From Bacteroidales bacterium (lineage in GTDB: Bacteria; Bacteroidota; Bacteroidia; Bacteroidales; UBA932), in the NCBI GenBank assembly GCA_017398125.1, contig JAFQHE010000011.1, positions 1 through 52,655 on the forward strand: a stretch of DNA of 52,655 nt, read 5' to 3'. Shown here piece by piece: positions 35,399-44,832 of the stretch. The translations under genes were made by a program, and so were the position numbers. The notes beneath the pieces were generated by a model that did not search any database, was not told where the DNA came from, and was given only the letters and a program-made list of their open reading frames with translations. The first letter of the stretch is position 1, and every line of letters begins with the position of its first letter.

Positions 35399-36430
35399 AT
35401 GAAAAGATATAGTAACGGAACCATTATAAGAGGTGTTATTGTGATTGTTGCAGCTGTTGCCATAGTCTCAATTGCAATGATTGTCTACCTGCAGAATGAA
35501 CCTGTAATCATACAGGGACGCATTGAGTGCCAGAATACAATCATCTCCGGAAAATTATTGGGACGAATTGACCGTCTGCATGTTAGGGAGGGTGATATTG
35601 TCGGGAAAGGAGATACTCTGGTAACTATTTCCAGCCCCGAAATTGAGGCCCAACTCACAAGCGCATCTGCAATGGAGAGTATAGCACAATACCAGAACAG
35701 AAAGGTCGATTCCGGAACAAGGAGAGAGATAGTAAAATCTCTTAAAGAGGCATATCTGGCAGCCAAGGCCAACTATGAGCTTGCAGAAAAGAGCTATAAG
35801 AGGAGCAGACAACTATTCGAAGACAGTATTGTCACGCCACAGAAAATGGATGAGGTGGAGGCTCTCCTCAAAAATGCAGAGGCCGCAGAGAAGGCGGCAA
35901 AGTACCAGTATGAAATGGCAGAGGCCGGGGCTCAACAGGAGGATAAGGCGAGTTCATTGGCAATGATAAAAGCAGCCAAGGGGAATGTCATAGGACTTGA
36001 GTCTCTATTGGCCGATTCTCGCCTTGTATCTCCCGACGGTGGTCAGGTGAGTTCGATATTTTTGTCAGAAGGTGAACTTGTTATGCCGGGATCTGCCATA
36101 ATGGAAATTATAAATACAGATAGCTGTTATGTGGTGCTGAACATAAAGGAGAACTATCTTGAAGATTTTTACATCGGCAGCGAATTCATGGGTTCCATTC
36201 CGGCTTTCGGCTATGCAAAAATGGCTTTCAAGGTATTCTATATCAGTCCTCTCGGCAGTTTTGCAAATTGGACAGAGAGTAAAGATGGCAACAGCTACAG
36301 CCTTGTCACATTCCAGATAAAGGCCTATCCGACAAGAGTGATTGATACAGCGGCAGACAACGGATACATTGCCCGCCTTCGTCCCGGGATGAGCGTCCTT
36401 GTTGAACTTGACAGCAAATATAACAGATGA
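35399..36430 (+). CDS. HlyD/EmrA-family periplasmic adaptor protein
   Basis: 343 residues. One N-terminal membrane anchor (about 11-31), a biotinyl-lipoyl-like half (GKLLGRIDRLHVREGDIVGKGDTL, about 51-74), a long helical hairpin (about 85-195), the second lipoyl half (LVSPDGGQVSSIFLSEGELV) and a beta-barrel. It bridges an inner-membrane transporter and the TolC-like duct. Its stop codon overlaps the start of the permease gene by 4 nt (ATGA). Family is certain, cargo unknown. Confidence 0.93.
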   Translation: MKRYSNGTIIRGVIVIVAAVAIVSIAMIVYLQNEPVIIQGRIECQNTIISGKLLGRIDRLHVREGDIVGKGDTLVTISSPEIEAQLTSASAMESIAQYQNRKVDSGTRREIVKSLKEAYLAAKANYELAEKSYKRSRQLFEDSIVTPQKMDEVEALLKNAEAAEKAAKYQYEMAEAGAQQEDKASSLAMIKAAKGNVIGLESLLADSRLVSPDGGQVSSIFLSEGELVMPGSAIMEIINTDSCYVVLNIKENYLEDFYIGSEFMGSIPAFGYAKMAFKVFYISPLGSFANWTESKDGNSYSLVTFQIKAYPTRVIDTAADNGYIARLRPGMSVLVELDSKYNR

Positions 36431-38670
36431 AAAACAATAATTATATAATTGATGAATTGGAAAGGGTCTGCTCAAGAAGACTCTATCCCATTGTTCTGCT
36501 GATTCTTCCGCTCTTCTCAATAATTTTTCTCTCGACAATATTCGGGAGAGGAATTATCGAGGAGCTACCGGTTGGTGCGGTAGATTATACGGGGAGCAGG
36601 CTGTCGGGAGAGATACTGCAGAAAATTGATGCTTCTGATAAACTTAGGATAATTAAGGGATATGCCAATGAGGATGAGGCTATCAGAGCTATGCAGGGGA
36701 TGGAAATTTACGGTTTTGCGGTAATTCCGCCCAATTTTGACAAAGAGCTGTATGGTGGGAACAAACCCGAGGTGGTATACTATTATCACAAATCTGTTCT
36801 GGCAGCAGGCGAGCAGGTTAATGGGGCATTCCTGAAGGTTCTGGCAGATGTTGCCGCTTCACTTCTTCAAACGAGCGGTTCCATGGGAGGTCTGGACAAA
36901 GAGAGCATCAAGGCAGTGGCAATGCCGGTAAACATAAATGGCATTCCTGAATATAACAGCAATCTGAACTTTAGAGTATACATTACATATCCCTTCATAT
37001 TCATCTTTTTGCAGATCATATTCATTGTCTTCACAGTCTATCTGATTGGAGACGGAAAGATGATAGAAAGGAATATTTGGGAAATACCGGGAAGAGTGGC
37101 CCCCTATCTGATGCTTTTTGCTCTATACGCAATACTTTCAACCTTTATATGCTTCACTCTGCTCGACATTCCGTCAGACGGCGGGTTCCTGCCGCTGATG
37201 GTTTCAGGCATCTTGCTCTTCTGCGCTACAGTTGGGGTCGGTGTAGTGATAGCTACAATCATACCGAATATCTCAATAGCAGTAAGTGTAGCTTCAATGT
37301 ACGGTGCACTTGGCGCAACAATGTGCGGCGTAACATTTCCTATTGACCAGATGGCCGGATGGGCTGAGGCGGTAGCAGAACTCTTTCCCGTACGCCATTT
37401 TACACGTATATACCACAATCTCATATACCATAATCTCTCCATCATCCACTCTCTAAAAGAGGTGGCGGCGCTGGCTCTGTTCACTTCTCTAATCTGGGTT
37501 GTACCCTATTTGGCATCCCACATAAAAAGAGATGGGAAACTATACAGAAGATTCCGCAGTCTGCCTGTAATTTATGGTGTTGCACTAATTGCAGTAGGCG
37601 GCACTATGGGATATGCCCTGCTATATAATGTGCTTTATCTGCCCAACAAAGTTAAAGAGATGCCAATAGCTGTCACTGATGCCAGCGGAACACCTCTCAG
37701 CCGGGAATTCATCTCTTACCTTGATGCTACCGAAGGGGTTAAGGTTGCCTACAGCGAGCCTGACTATATAAACTCAGTAAATATGATGCAGCAACACAAG
37801 GTGAGGGGGATAATATACATTCCGGCCGACTTTGCCCAAAGGATTGCAACAGCAAGGGAGGCCATCTTCATAATGGATGGTACAACAACATCCTTTCTAT
37901 ACTACCTTACACTGCAGGAGAGTTGTGTAGGTGCACTTCAAAAGATTAATGAAAAATACCGTGGAGATGTAGTAAAGTCTCTGCCCCTTGAAGGAAAGCT
38001 CATGCTGGCCAAGGCTCCGCAAATGCAGATTGCAGGCATATCACTGACAAACCAGAATGGAGGTTATGCAACATTTCTCATTCCTGTTGTATTTATAGTA
38101 GCCCTTTTCCAGACCATGATTATGGCTATGGGGGTATGGCAAGGCAGTCTTGCTGGCAAAGCCAATAGGGAATTGCTCCGCCACAAATCATCTCCTGTGA
38201 AGATTATACTGTTCGCTACAGGGTTCTATCTTCTTGTATCAATCTTCGTAATTGGCCTTGTTCCATTGCTCTTTAACCTTCCATATAGCGGGAACATTGC
38301 AGGCACAATGATTTTTATAGCTTTATTTCTCCTTGCGACGGCAACAGCGGGCTATCTTCTGTCAACTTTTTTCACAGATTCGGAAAGTGTCAATCTTGTA
38401 GTTCCATTCTTCTCCATTGGCCTTATATTCTTGTCTGGGATGTCATTTCCAAGAGAGTGTATGCCGTGGATTTGGCAGATGTGCTACTATATTTTCCCTT
38501 GCACACCGGCAATCACAGGGTATATAAAGTTAAATTCATTAGGTGCTGAATTTGGAGCTGTCGGGAGGGAGATTCTGATTCTTGCCATACAAACTATTGC
38601 GTATCTGCTGATTGGACTCTTCATTACATATAAAAAAAGGAGAGCCTGCTACAAAGCGGCTCTCCCATAG
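36427..38670 (+). CDS. Tandem-duplicated ABC-2-type permease
   Basis: 747 residues made of two ABC-2 permease halves in one chain (about 1-380 and 385-747). Each half has a first helix, a periplasmic domain and about five C-terminal helices. The internal repeat is visible: LPVGAVDYTGSRLSGEIL and MPIAVTDASGTPLSREFI open the two periplasmic domains, and YGFAVIPPNFDKEL matches RGIIYIPADFAQRI. It would act as a fused dimer with the HlyD and TolC proteins upstream (ATGA overlap). No ATP-binding subunit is in the cluster. Its last codons contain the terminator of the opposite gene. Substrate unknown. Confidence 0.88.
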   Translation: MKNNNYIIDELERVCSRRLYPIVLLILPLFSIIFLSTIFGRGIIEELPVGAVDYTGSRLSGEILQKIDASDKLRIIKGYANEDEAIRAMQGMEIYGFAVIPPNFDKELYGGNKPEVVYYYHKSVLAAGEQVNGAFLKVLADVAASLLQTSGSMGGLDKESIKAVAMPVNINGIPEYNSNLNFRVYITYPFIFIFLQIIFIVFTVYLIGDGKMIERNIWEIPGRVAPYLMLFALYAILSTFICFTLLDIPSDGGFLPLMVSGILLFCATVGVGVVIATIIPNISIAVSVASMYGALGATMCGVTFPIDQMAGWAEAVAELFPVRHFTRIYHNLIYHNLSIIHSLKEVAALALFTSLIWVVPYLASHIKRDGKLYRRFRSLPVIYGVALIAVGGTMGYALLYNVLYLPNKVKEMPIAVTDASGTPLSREFISYLDATEGVKVAYSEPDYINSVNMMQQHKVRGIIYIPADFAQRIATAREAIFIMDGTTTSFLYYLTLQESCVGALQKINEKYRGDVVKSLPLEGKLMLAKAPQMQIAGISLTNQNGGYATFLIPVVFIVALFQTMIMAMGVWQGSLAGKANRELLRHKSSPVKIILFATGFYLLVSIFVIGLVPLLFNLPYSGNIAGTMIFIALFLLATATAGYLLSTFFTDSESVNLVVPFFSIGLIFLSGMSFPRECMPWIWQMCYYIFPCTPAITGYIKLNSLGAEFGAVGREILILAIQTIAYLLIGLFITYKKRRACYKAALP
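38632..38665 (-). terminator. Terminator for the thioredoxin lipoprotein gene, inside the end of the permease gene
   Basis: On the minus strand GGAGAGCC (38665-38658) pairs with GGCTCTCC (38646-38639), followed by seven T (38638-38632). It lies 33 nt after the minus-strand stop at 38698 and wholly within the coding sequence of the convergent permease. Confidence 0.85.
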
Positions 38671-38697
38671 CATATTTAATCCAGTTGGAGAATTCTA

Positions 38698-39849
38698 TTA
38701 CAGATTTGCCTTCAAAATCTCAACTATCTCCTCTTCTGACGGTTTTCTCTTGATTATAATACCATTCTGGTCAACTAAAATGCTCTGTGGAATAAATCTT
38801 ACATAGTAAAGTTTGGCAACTTCGCAATCCCAGTATGCCAAATCAGAAACATGCTCCCACTTCAAATTGTCATTTTTGATTGCTTTTACCCAAGAATCCT
38901 TGTCTCTGTCCAATGATACTCCAATAATATCAAAACCCTTCTTCTTGAACTCCTTGTGGATCTCTACCAATGTAGGGTTGAATCTTCTGCAAGGTCCGCA
39001 CCATGATGCCCAGAAATCTACCATAGTAACCTTGTTCTTCTTGTAGAAATCTGAGAATTTGACAGGTTTGCCATTTACATCATTCAATACAAAATCAGGA
39101 GCCTGCATACCTGGCTGAAGGCTCTTTAGAGTTGCCAATACCGACTCTATCTTTTCAACGTTCTTGTTGCGTGCGAACTCCGGATTTGCCTTGAATGCTG
39201 CTACTCTTGCCTCAGCCTCCGCAATGTCAAGTGACTCAATTTCGGTCAAAGTGGCCTGCAAAGCAAACAGAGAAGCCGGATGTGCCTTGATGTAATTGTT
39301 TACAGCCTCCTCCACAATAGCTGAAATGCTGTCGTGAACTGCTTCAATTCTTGCCTTCTGCTCTGCAGTAGCATCTTTAGATGAGTACACCATCAAAAGG
39401 GAATCCATCTTTACAGAGGCATTCAAGTCATTATGAATTGCTCTTAAAGAGTCTGAAACTGTCTGGTATCTTCCACCTTTAATTTCTACCTCAGGACGCG
39501 CATTGCCTACAAGTGTAATTTTTACAGTGGTCTTACCCTTCTCAACAAATACAGAAGAATATCTAATATCTCTATGGCCGTCATTGACTGCAACATAGAA
39601 TACTTGCGGAGTAGGGATTGAATCACCCTTGAACGAAACTTTACCATCTGCCAATACAGCCTTATGCTCAATCAGTTCCTCGCTGTTTCTTGACATGTTC
39701 GACAAAATTACTGTATCTGACTTCAACTGTGACATATCACCGTCAAACTGAACATCTACAGTATAACCATTTTCAACTGGTGCGCTACAGGCAAACATAG
39801 CAGATGCCACAGCACACATAACAAACAATTTTTTCATAAATTTATTCAT
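38698..39849 (-). CDS. TlpA-like thioredoxin lipoprotein (DUF4369-type N-terminus)
   Basis: 383 residues. Signal with a lipobox-like MFAC, so C21 is probably lipidated. The N-terminal half (about 27-240) resembles the DUF4369 beta domain plus a helical linker common in Bacteroidetes; the C-terminal half (about 245-383) is a thioredoxin/AhpC-TSA fold with W283-C284-G-P-C287. It likely reduces disulfides in periplasmic proteins. The ATG gives MNKFMKK; the second Met (39837) is also possible. It follows the carbonic anhydrase gene by 23 nt and ends at a strong terminator. Confidence 0.9.
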   Translation of the reverse strand: MNKFMKKLFVMCAVASAMFACSAPVENGYTVDVQFDGDMSQLKSDTVILSNMSRNSEELIEHKAVLADGKVSFKGDSIPTPQVFYVAVNDGHRDIRYSSVFVEKGKTTVKITLVGNARPEVEIKGGRYQTVSDSLRAIHNDLNASVKMDSLLMVYSSKDATAEQKARIEAVHDSISAIVEEAVNNYIKAHPASLFALQATLTEIESLDIAEAEARVAAFKANPEFARNKNVEKIESVLATLKSLQPGMQAPDFVLNDVNGKPVKFSDFYKKNKVTMVDFWASWCGPCRRFNPTLVEIHKEFKKKGFDIIGVSLDRDKDSWVKAIKNDNLKWEHVSDLAYWDCEVAKLYYVRFIPQSILVDQNGIIIKRKPSEEEIVEILKANL

Positions 39850-39872
39850 ATAACATATTAAATTTTACAGAT

Positions 39873-40409
39873 TTACTCTTTTACCTCCTTATATGATTCA
39901 GGATTCAGGAACCACTCCTTATACATCATGTAACCTTGGGCATTCTTATGGGCGGCAGCTCCGATTGCTTCAGAACCCTCCTTGACTCTCTTTGCAGGAA
40001 TACCGGCATAAACTCCAGGCTCAAGTACACTATTGCTCAACACAACAGCACCTGCTGCTATAATGGTATTGTCGGGAATAACAGCATTATCCATCAAGAT
40101 TGCACCCATACCAACTAGTACATTATTGCCCACTTTTGCACCATGGATAATGGCATTATGTCCTACAGAGACATCATTTCCAATCTCACAGACCGATCTC
40201 TGGTACAGAGTATGAAGTACAGCACCATCCTGTATATTCACCCTATCTCCTATTTTTATTGTATTTACATCGCCCCTCAATACTGCACTGTACCAAATGC
40301 TGCAATCATCACCCATTGTAACATCACCAATAATTGCCGCGGTTTCGGCGATAAAACAGTTCTTTCCCATTTTAGGGGTCATTCCGTTCAATTCTCTAAT
40401 AATAGCCAT
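39873..40409 (-). CDS. Gamma-class carbonic anhydrase-like hexapeptide-repeat protein
   Basis: 178 residues forming a left-handed beta-helix (hexapeptide repeats such as IGDVTM, IIHGAKV, VGMGAI) with a C-terminal helix. H66, H84 and H89 match the three zinc/iron ligands of archaeal Cam, with the same 5-residue gap between the last two. Proteins of this YrdA/PaaY group have carbonic anhydrase activity in some cases and none in others. First gene of a two-gene unit with the thioredoxin lipoprotein; a TAAATTTG element lies 17 nt upstream. Confidence 0.88.
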   Translation of the reverse strand: MAIIRELNGMTPKMGKNCFIAETAAIIGDVTMGDDCSIWYSAVLRGDVNTIKIGDRVNIQDGAVLHTLYQRSVCEIGNDVSVGHNAIIHGAKVGNNVLVGMGAILMDNAVIPDNTIIAAGAVVLSNSVLEPGVYAGIPAKRVKEGSEAIGAAAHKNAQGYMMYKEWFLNPESYKEVKE

Positions 40410-40425
40410 AACATATAATTTTGGG

Positions 40426-40433
40426 CAAATTTA
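40426..40433 (-). promoter_or_regulatory. -7 element for the carbonic anhydrase unit (TAAATTTG)
   Basis: Exact TAnnTTTG on the minus strand, 17 nt before the ATG. TTTA at 40456-40453, 19 nt upstream, is a near -33 box. It lies just after the rpoC terminator. Confidence 0.6.
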
Positions 40434-40473
40434 TTAAAAAAAGAGTAATGAATAAAACCTTTTTCATCCCGAT

Positions 40474-40504
40474 AAAAAAAGGGTTGCACAATCTGCAACC
40501 CTTT
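40474..40504 (-). terminator. Rho-independent terminator after rpoC
   Basis: On the minus strand a perfect 10-bp stem AAAGGGTTGC/GCAACCCTTT (40504-40495 with 40487-40478) with a 7-nt loop is followed by TTTT (40477-40474). It ends the tuf-rpoC gene block. Confidence 0.92.
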
Positions 40505-40527
40505 CAATATCATATAAACTTGAGATG

Positions 40528-43500
40528 TTACTCAGCCTGCTCTTTAGCAGCCTTGTTCCTTGCCATTCTCTGGTAATCCTCCATTGAGGCAACAACAAGT
40601 TTCTCATACTCACGCTGACCTGTACCGGCAGGTATCGGATGTCCGCAGATAACATTCTCCTTCAAGCCCTCCAAAGTATCAACTTTACCACGGATAGCAG
40701 CATCGCTCAATACTTTTGTAGTCTCCTGGAATGACGCCGCACTCATGAAGCTGCTTGTCTTTAATGCCGCACGTGTAATACCCTGAAGAACCTGGTTTGA
40801 AGTAGCAGGGATAGCATCCCTTGCCTCTACAAGTTTAAGATCCTGACGTTTAAGGATTGAGTTTTCGTCTCTCAATCTTCTGACTGAAACAATCTGGCCT
40901 GCTTTCAATGTCTGTGAATCACCAGCATCCAAAACGACTTTCTTGTCCCAGATCATGTCATTCTCCTGCATGAATTCCCATTTGTCAACCAACTGCTCAG
41001 GCAAGAAGCGTGTATCACCCGGATCAACAATCTCAACTTTACGCATCATCTGTCTTACGATAATCTCGAAGTGCTTGTCATTGATCTTCACACCCTGCAT
41101 ACGGTATACCTCCTGGATCTCATTCACAATATACTCCTGAACCTTAGTAGGACCCTGGATTGCAAGAATATCAGCTGGAGAGATTGCACCATCTGACAAA
41201 GGCATTCCGGCACGTACATAGTCATTTTCCTGAACTAGAATCTGTTTAGAAAGCGGAACCAAATAACGTTTCTCCTCTCCAATCTTTGACTTGATGATAA
41301 TCTCCCTGTTACCACGTTTGATCTTACCCATAATAACCTCACCATTGATCTCAGATACCACAGCTGGGTTAGATGGATTACGTGCCTCAAACAACTCGGT
41401 TACACGAGGAAGACCACCGGTAATATCACCAGACTTACCGATTGCTCTAGGAATCTTGATAAGGACATCACCGGCCTTAACATCCTGATTATTCTCAACA
41501 ACAATATGCGCACCTACAGGCAAGTTGTACAATCTCAAATCATTGCCATCTGCATCAACAATCTTGATGGTAGGGTTCTTTGATTTGTCACGGCTCTCAA
41601 TTACAACCTTCTCACGGTGCAATGAGAACTCATCTGCAGCTTCCTCACGGAATGTTACGCCGTCGATCAAACTGTCAAATACTACTTTACCTGATGTCTC
41701 AGTAATGGTAATTGCGTTATATGCATCCCACTCACAGATCTTGTCTCCCTTCTTAACCAAATCACCGTTCTTGAAGTAAAGGATTGCACCGTATGGGATG
41801 TTGTACTGCGACAATGTGATACCGGTATTTGCATCAACAATTCTCATCTCAGCTGTACGGCCAATTACAACATCAAGATTGCTGCCGCTCTCATCCTCCT
41901 TGACAATTGTTCTCAACTCCTCAAACTCCAACTTACCGTCATATCTTGTAACAATCTCACTCTCAGACACTGAGCTTGATGCAGTACCACCCACGTGGAA
42001 TGTTCTCAATGTCAACTGAGTACCTGGCTCACCGATTGACTGTGCGGCAATTACACCTACAACCTCACCCTTCTCAACCATCTTGCCTCTTGCCAAGTTA
42101 CGTCCGTAACATTTAGCACATACACCCTTCTTGGACTCACATGTCAATACTGAACGGATCTCAACAGCCTCAATTGGCAATGACTCAATCAGTGCTGCAA
42201 TATCTTCAGTTATCTCCTCTCCTGCACCAATAATCTTGTCGCCGGTAAGCGGATTATATACATCATGTACAGTTGTTCTACCCAAGATCCTGTCATACAA
42301 TGACTCAACAATGTCATCCTTGTTCTTGATGGCAGTAGCAACAAGGCCACGCAATGTTCCACAATCCTCCTCATTAATGATTACATCATGTGAAACGTCA
42401 ACAAGCCTACGAGTCAAATATCCAGCATCCGCTGTCTTCAACGCTGTATCGGCCAAACCTTTACGCGCACCGTGGGTTGAAATGAAGTACTCAAGAACCG
42501 AAAGACCCTCCTTAAAGTTCGAAAGAATAGGGTTCTCGATAATCTCAGCACCCTGTGAACCTGACTTCTGAGGTTTTGCCATCAAACCACGCATACCGCA
42601 CAACTGACGGATCTGCTCTTTGGAACCACGGGCACCAGAGTGAAGCATCATATATACCGGGTTGAAACCTTGATTGTCATTTGCAATCTGTTTCTCCACG
42701 ATATTGGTAAGTCTTGAGTTGGTATTTGTCCAGATATCGATAATCTGGTTATATCTCTCATTGTTTGTAATAAGACCATTGTCATAACTTGCCTGAATGT
42801 TCTCAACCTCATTATAACCGGCCTCTACCAAATCATATTTCTCCTGAGGGATAATCACGTCACCCAAGTTGAATGACAAACCACCCTTGAATGCCATATT
42901 ATAACCGATAGCTTTGATGTCATCAAGGAACTGCGCTGTGCGGGCAACTCCAGAAACTTTCAATACCCTACCGATAATATCACGTAGTGATTTCTTTGTA
43001 AGAAGCTCATTGATAAAGCCAACCTCCTGAGGAACAACCTGATTGAAGATAACTCTACCGGCTGTTGTCTCAACAAGTTCATATCCTTTGCTCAAGTCCA
43101 TCGGATCCTTTGGAAGACGCACCTTTATCTGTGCATGCAAATCAAGTCTGCCCTCATTGTTGGCAATGATGATCTCTTCCGGACCGTAGAAGCACATACC
43201 CTCACCTTTAACACCAGGACGCGGTTTGGTAATGTAATACAAACCAAGCACCATATCCTGAGAAGGTACCGTAATAGGTGCACCGTTCGCAGGGTTAAGG
43301 ATATTGTGTGATCCCAACATCAAAAGCTGCGCCTCAAGAATTGCAGCATTGCCCAAAGGCAAGTGAACCGCCATCTGGTCACCGTCAAAGTCGGCGTTGA
43401 ACGCTGTACAAGCAAGTGGATGCAACTGAATTGCCTTACCCTCGATCAATTTTGGCTGGAAAGCCTGAATACCCAATCTGTGCAAGGTAGGGGCACGGTT

Positions 43501-44793
43501 CAACAACACTGGATGACCCTTCATTACATTCTCAAGGATATCCCATATTACTGTATCCTTTCTATCAACAATCTTCTTGGCAGATTTAACGGTCTTTACA
43601 ATACCTCTCTCAAGAAGTTTTCTGATGATAAACGGTTTATATAGCTCAGCTGCCATAAATTTAGGCAAGCCGCACTCGTGCATCTTCAACTCCGGTCCAA
43701 CAACAATTACAGAACGCGCAGAGTAGTCAACCCTCTTACCCAACAAATTCTGACGGAAACGTCCTTGTTTACCTTTCAAACTGTCAGACAATGACTTAAG
43801 TGTTCTGTTAGCATCAGTCTTAACTGCATTCGATTTTCTTGAGTTGTCAAACAACGAGTCAACAGCCTCCTGAAGCATACGTTTCTCATTTCTGAGGATA
43901 ACCTCTGGAGCCTTGATCTCAATCAACCTCTTCAAACGGTTGTTTCTTATGATAACCCTTCTGTAAAGGTCATTCAAGTCAGATGTAGCAAATCTGCCAC
44001 CATCAAGCGGAACCAATGGTCTCAAATCTGGTGGAATGACAGGAATAACCTTAAGAATCATCCACTCAGGACGGTTAATATCCTTTGACTCCCTGAAAGC
44101 CTCAATCACGCTCAATCTCTTCAGCGCATCCGCTTTTCTCTGCTGTGAAGTCTCAGTCTCAATTCTGCTTCTGAGTGTATATGAAAGATCATCAAGATCA
44201 ATCTTTGACAACAATGTGTACAAAGACTCAGCACCCATTCCTGCAACAAACTTGTTGGGATCCTCATCCTCCAACATCTGGTTCTCCTTAGGAAGATTGT
44301 CAAGCACATTCAAGTACTCCTCCTCAGTAAGAAGATCCAACTCCTTGATACCCTGCTCAGCAGCAAGACCTGGCTGGATAACTATATATCTTTCATAGTA
44401 GATGATTGCATCAAGTTTCTTTGATGGAATACCCAAAAGATAACCTATCTTGTTTGGAGTTGAACGAAAATACCAGATATGAGCTACAGGTACTGTAAGG
44501 GTAATGTGACCCATACGCTCCCTGCGCACCTTCTTCTCAGTAACCTCCACACCACAACGGTCACAAATGATTCCCCTGTAACGGATTCTCTTGTACTTAC
44601 CGCAATGGCATTCGTAGTCTTTTGACGGACCAAATATTCTCTCGCAGAATAAACCGTCTCTCTCTGGTTTATAGGTACGATAGTTAACGGTTTCTGGTTT
44701 TAGAACCTCTCCTGAAGATCTTTCTAGGATCTCTTCAGGAGAAGCCAAACCAATTGTAATTCGGCTGAAATTACTTTTAACCTTCAATGACAT
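40528..44793 (-). CDS. rpoC: DNA-directed RNA polymerase subunit beta'
   Basis: 1421 residues. Forms the catalytic clamp with RpoB. The N-terminal zinc ribbon ([20 protein letters not shown], about 62-82), the catalytic NADFDGD (466-472, with the three Mg-binding Asp), a second zinc cluster ([13 protein letters not shown]), the bridge helix and trigger loop ([16 protein letters not shown]) are all intact. Length matches Bacteroidetes RpoC. It starts 39 nt after rpoB with no hairpin between. Confidence 0.99.
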   Translation of the reverse strand: MSLKVKSNFSRITIGLASPEEILERSSGEVLKPETVNYRTYKPERDGLFCERIFGPSKDYECHCGKYKRIRYRGIICDRCGVEVTEKKVRRERMGHITLTVPVAHIWYFRSTPNKIGYLLGIPSKKLDAIIYYERYIVIQPGLAAEQGIKELDLLTEEEYLNVLDNLPKENQMLEDEDPNKFVAGMGAESLYTLLSKIDLDDLSYTLRSRIETETSQQRKADALKRLSVIEAFRESKDINRPEWMILKVIPVIPPDLRPLVPLDGGRFATSDLNDLYRRVIIRNNRLKRLIEIKAPEVILRNEKRMLQEAVDSLFDNSRKSNAVKTDANRTLKSLSDSLKGKQGRFRQNLLGKRVDYSARSVIVVGPELKMHECGLPKFMAAELYKPFIIRKLLERGIVKTVKSAKKIVDRKDTVIWDILENVMKGHPVLLNRAPTLHRLGIQAFQPKLIEGKAIQLHPLACTAFNADFDGDQMAVHLPLGNAAILEAQLLMLGSHNILNPANGAPITVPSQDMVLGLYYITKPRPGVKGEGMCFYGPEEIIIANNEGRLDLHAQIKVRLPKDPMDLSKGYELVETTAGRVIFNQVVPQEVGFINELLTKKSLRDIIGRVLKVSGVARTAQFLDDIKAIGYNMAFKGGLSFNLGDVIIPQEKYDLVEAGYNEVENIQASYDNGLITNNERYNQIIDIWTNTNSRLTNIVEKQIANDNQGFNPVYMMLHSGARGSKEQIRQLCGMRGLMAKPQKSGSQGAEIIENPILSNFKEGLSVLEYFISTHGARKGLADTALKTADAGYLTRRLVDVSHDVIINEEDCGTLRGLVATAIKNKDDIVESLYDRILGRTTVHDVYNPLTGDKIIGAGEEITEDIAALIESLPIEAVEIRSVLTCESKKGVCAKCYGRNLARGKMVEKGEVVGVIAAQSIGEPGTQLTLRTFHVGGTASSSVSESEIVTRYDGKLEFEELRTIVKEDESGSNLDVVIGRTAEMRIVDANTGITLSQYNIPYGAILYFKNGDLVKKGDKICEWDAYNAITITETSGKVVFDSLIDGVTFREEAADEFSLHREKVVIESRDKSKNPTIKIVDADGNDLRLYNLPVGAHIVVENNQDVKAGDVLIKIPRAIGKSGDITGGLPRVTELFEARNPSNPAVVSEINGEVIMGKIKRGNREIIIKSKIGEEKRYLVPLSKQILVQENDYVRAGMPLSDGAISPADILAIQGPTKVQEYIVNEIQEVYRMQGVKINDKHFEIIVRQMMRKVEIVDPGDTRFLPEQLVDKWEFMQENDMIWDKKVVLDAGDSQTLKAGQIVSVRRLRDENSILKRQDLKLVEARDAIPATSNQVLQGITRAALKTSSFMSAASFQETTKVLSDAAIRGKVDTLEGLKENVICGHPIPAGTGQREYEKLVVASMEDYQRMARNKAAKEQAE

Positions 44794-44832
44794 ATTCTTG
44801 TTATTTCAAATTATCAAATACTTTAAATACAA

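Noticed and set aside
38639-38665. Stem near the permease stop as a terminator for the permease itself
   Set aside because: No T-run follows on the plus strand; the T-run is on the minus strand, so it serves the opposing gene.
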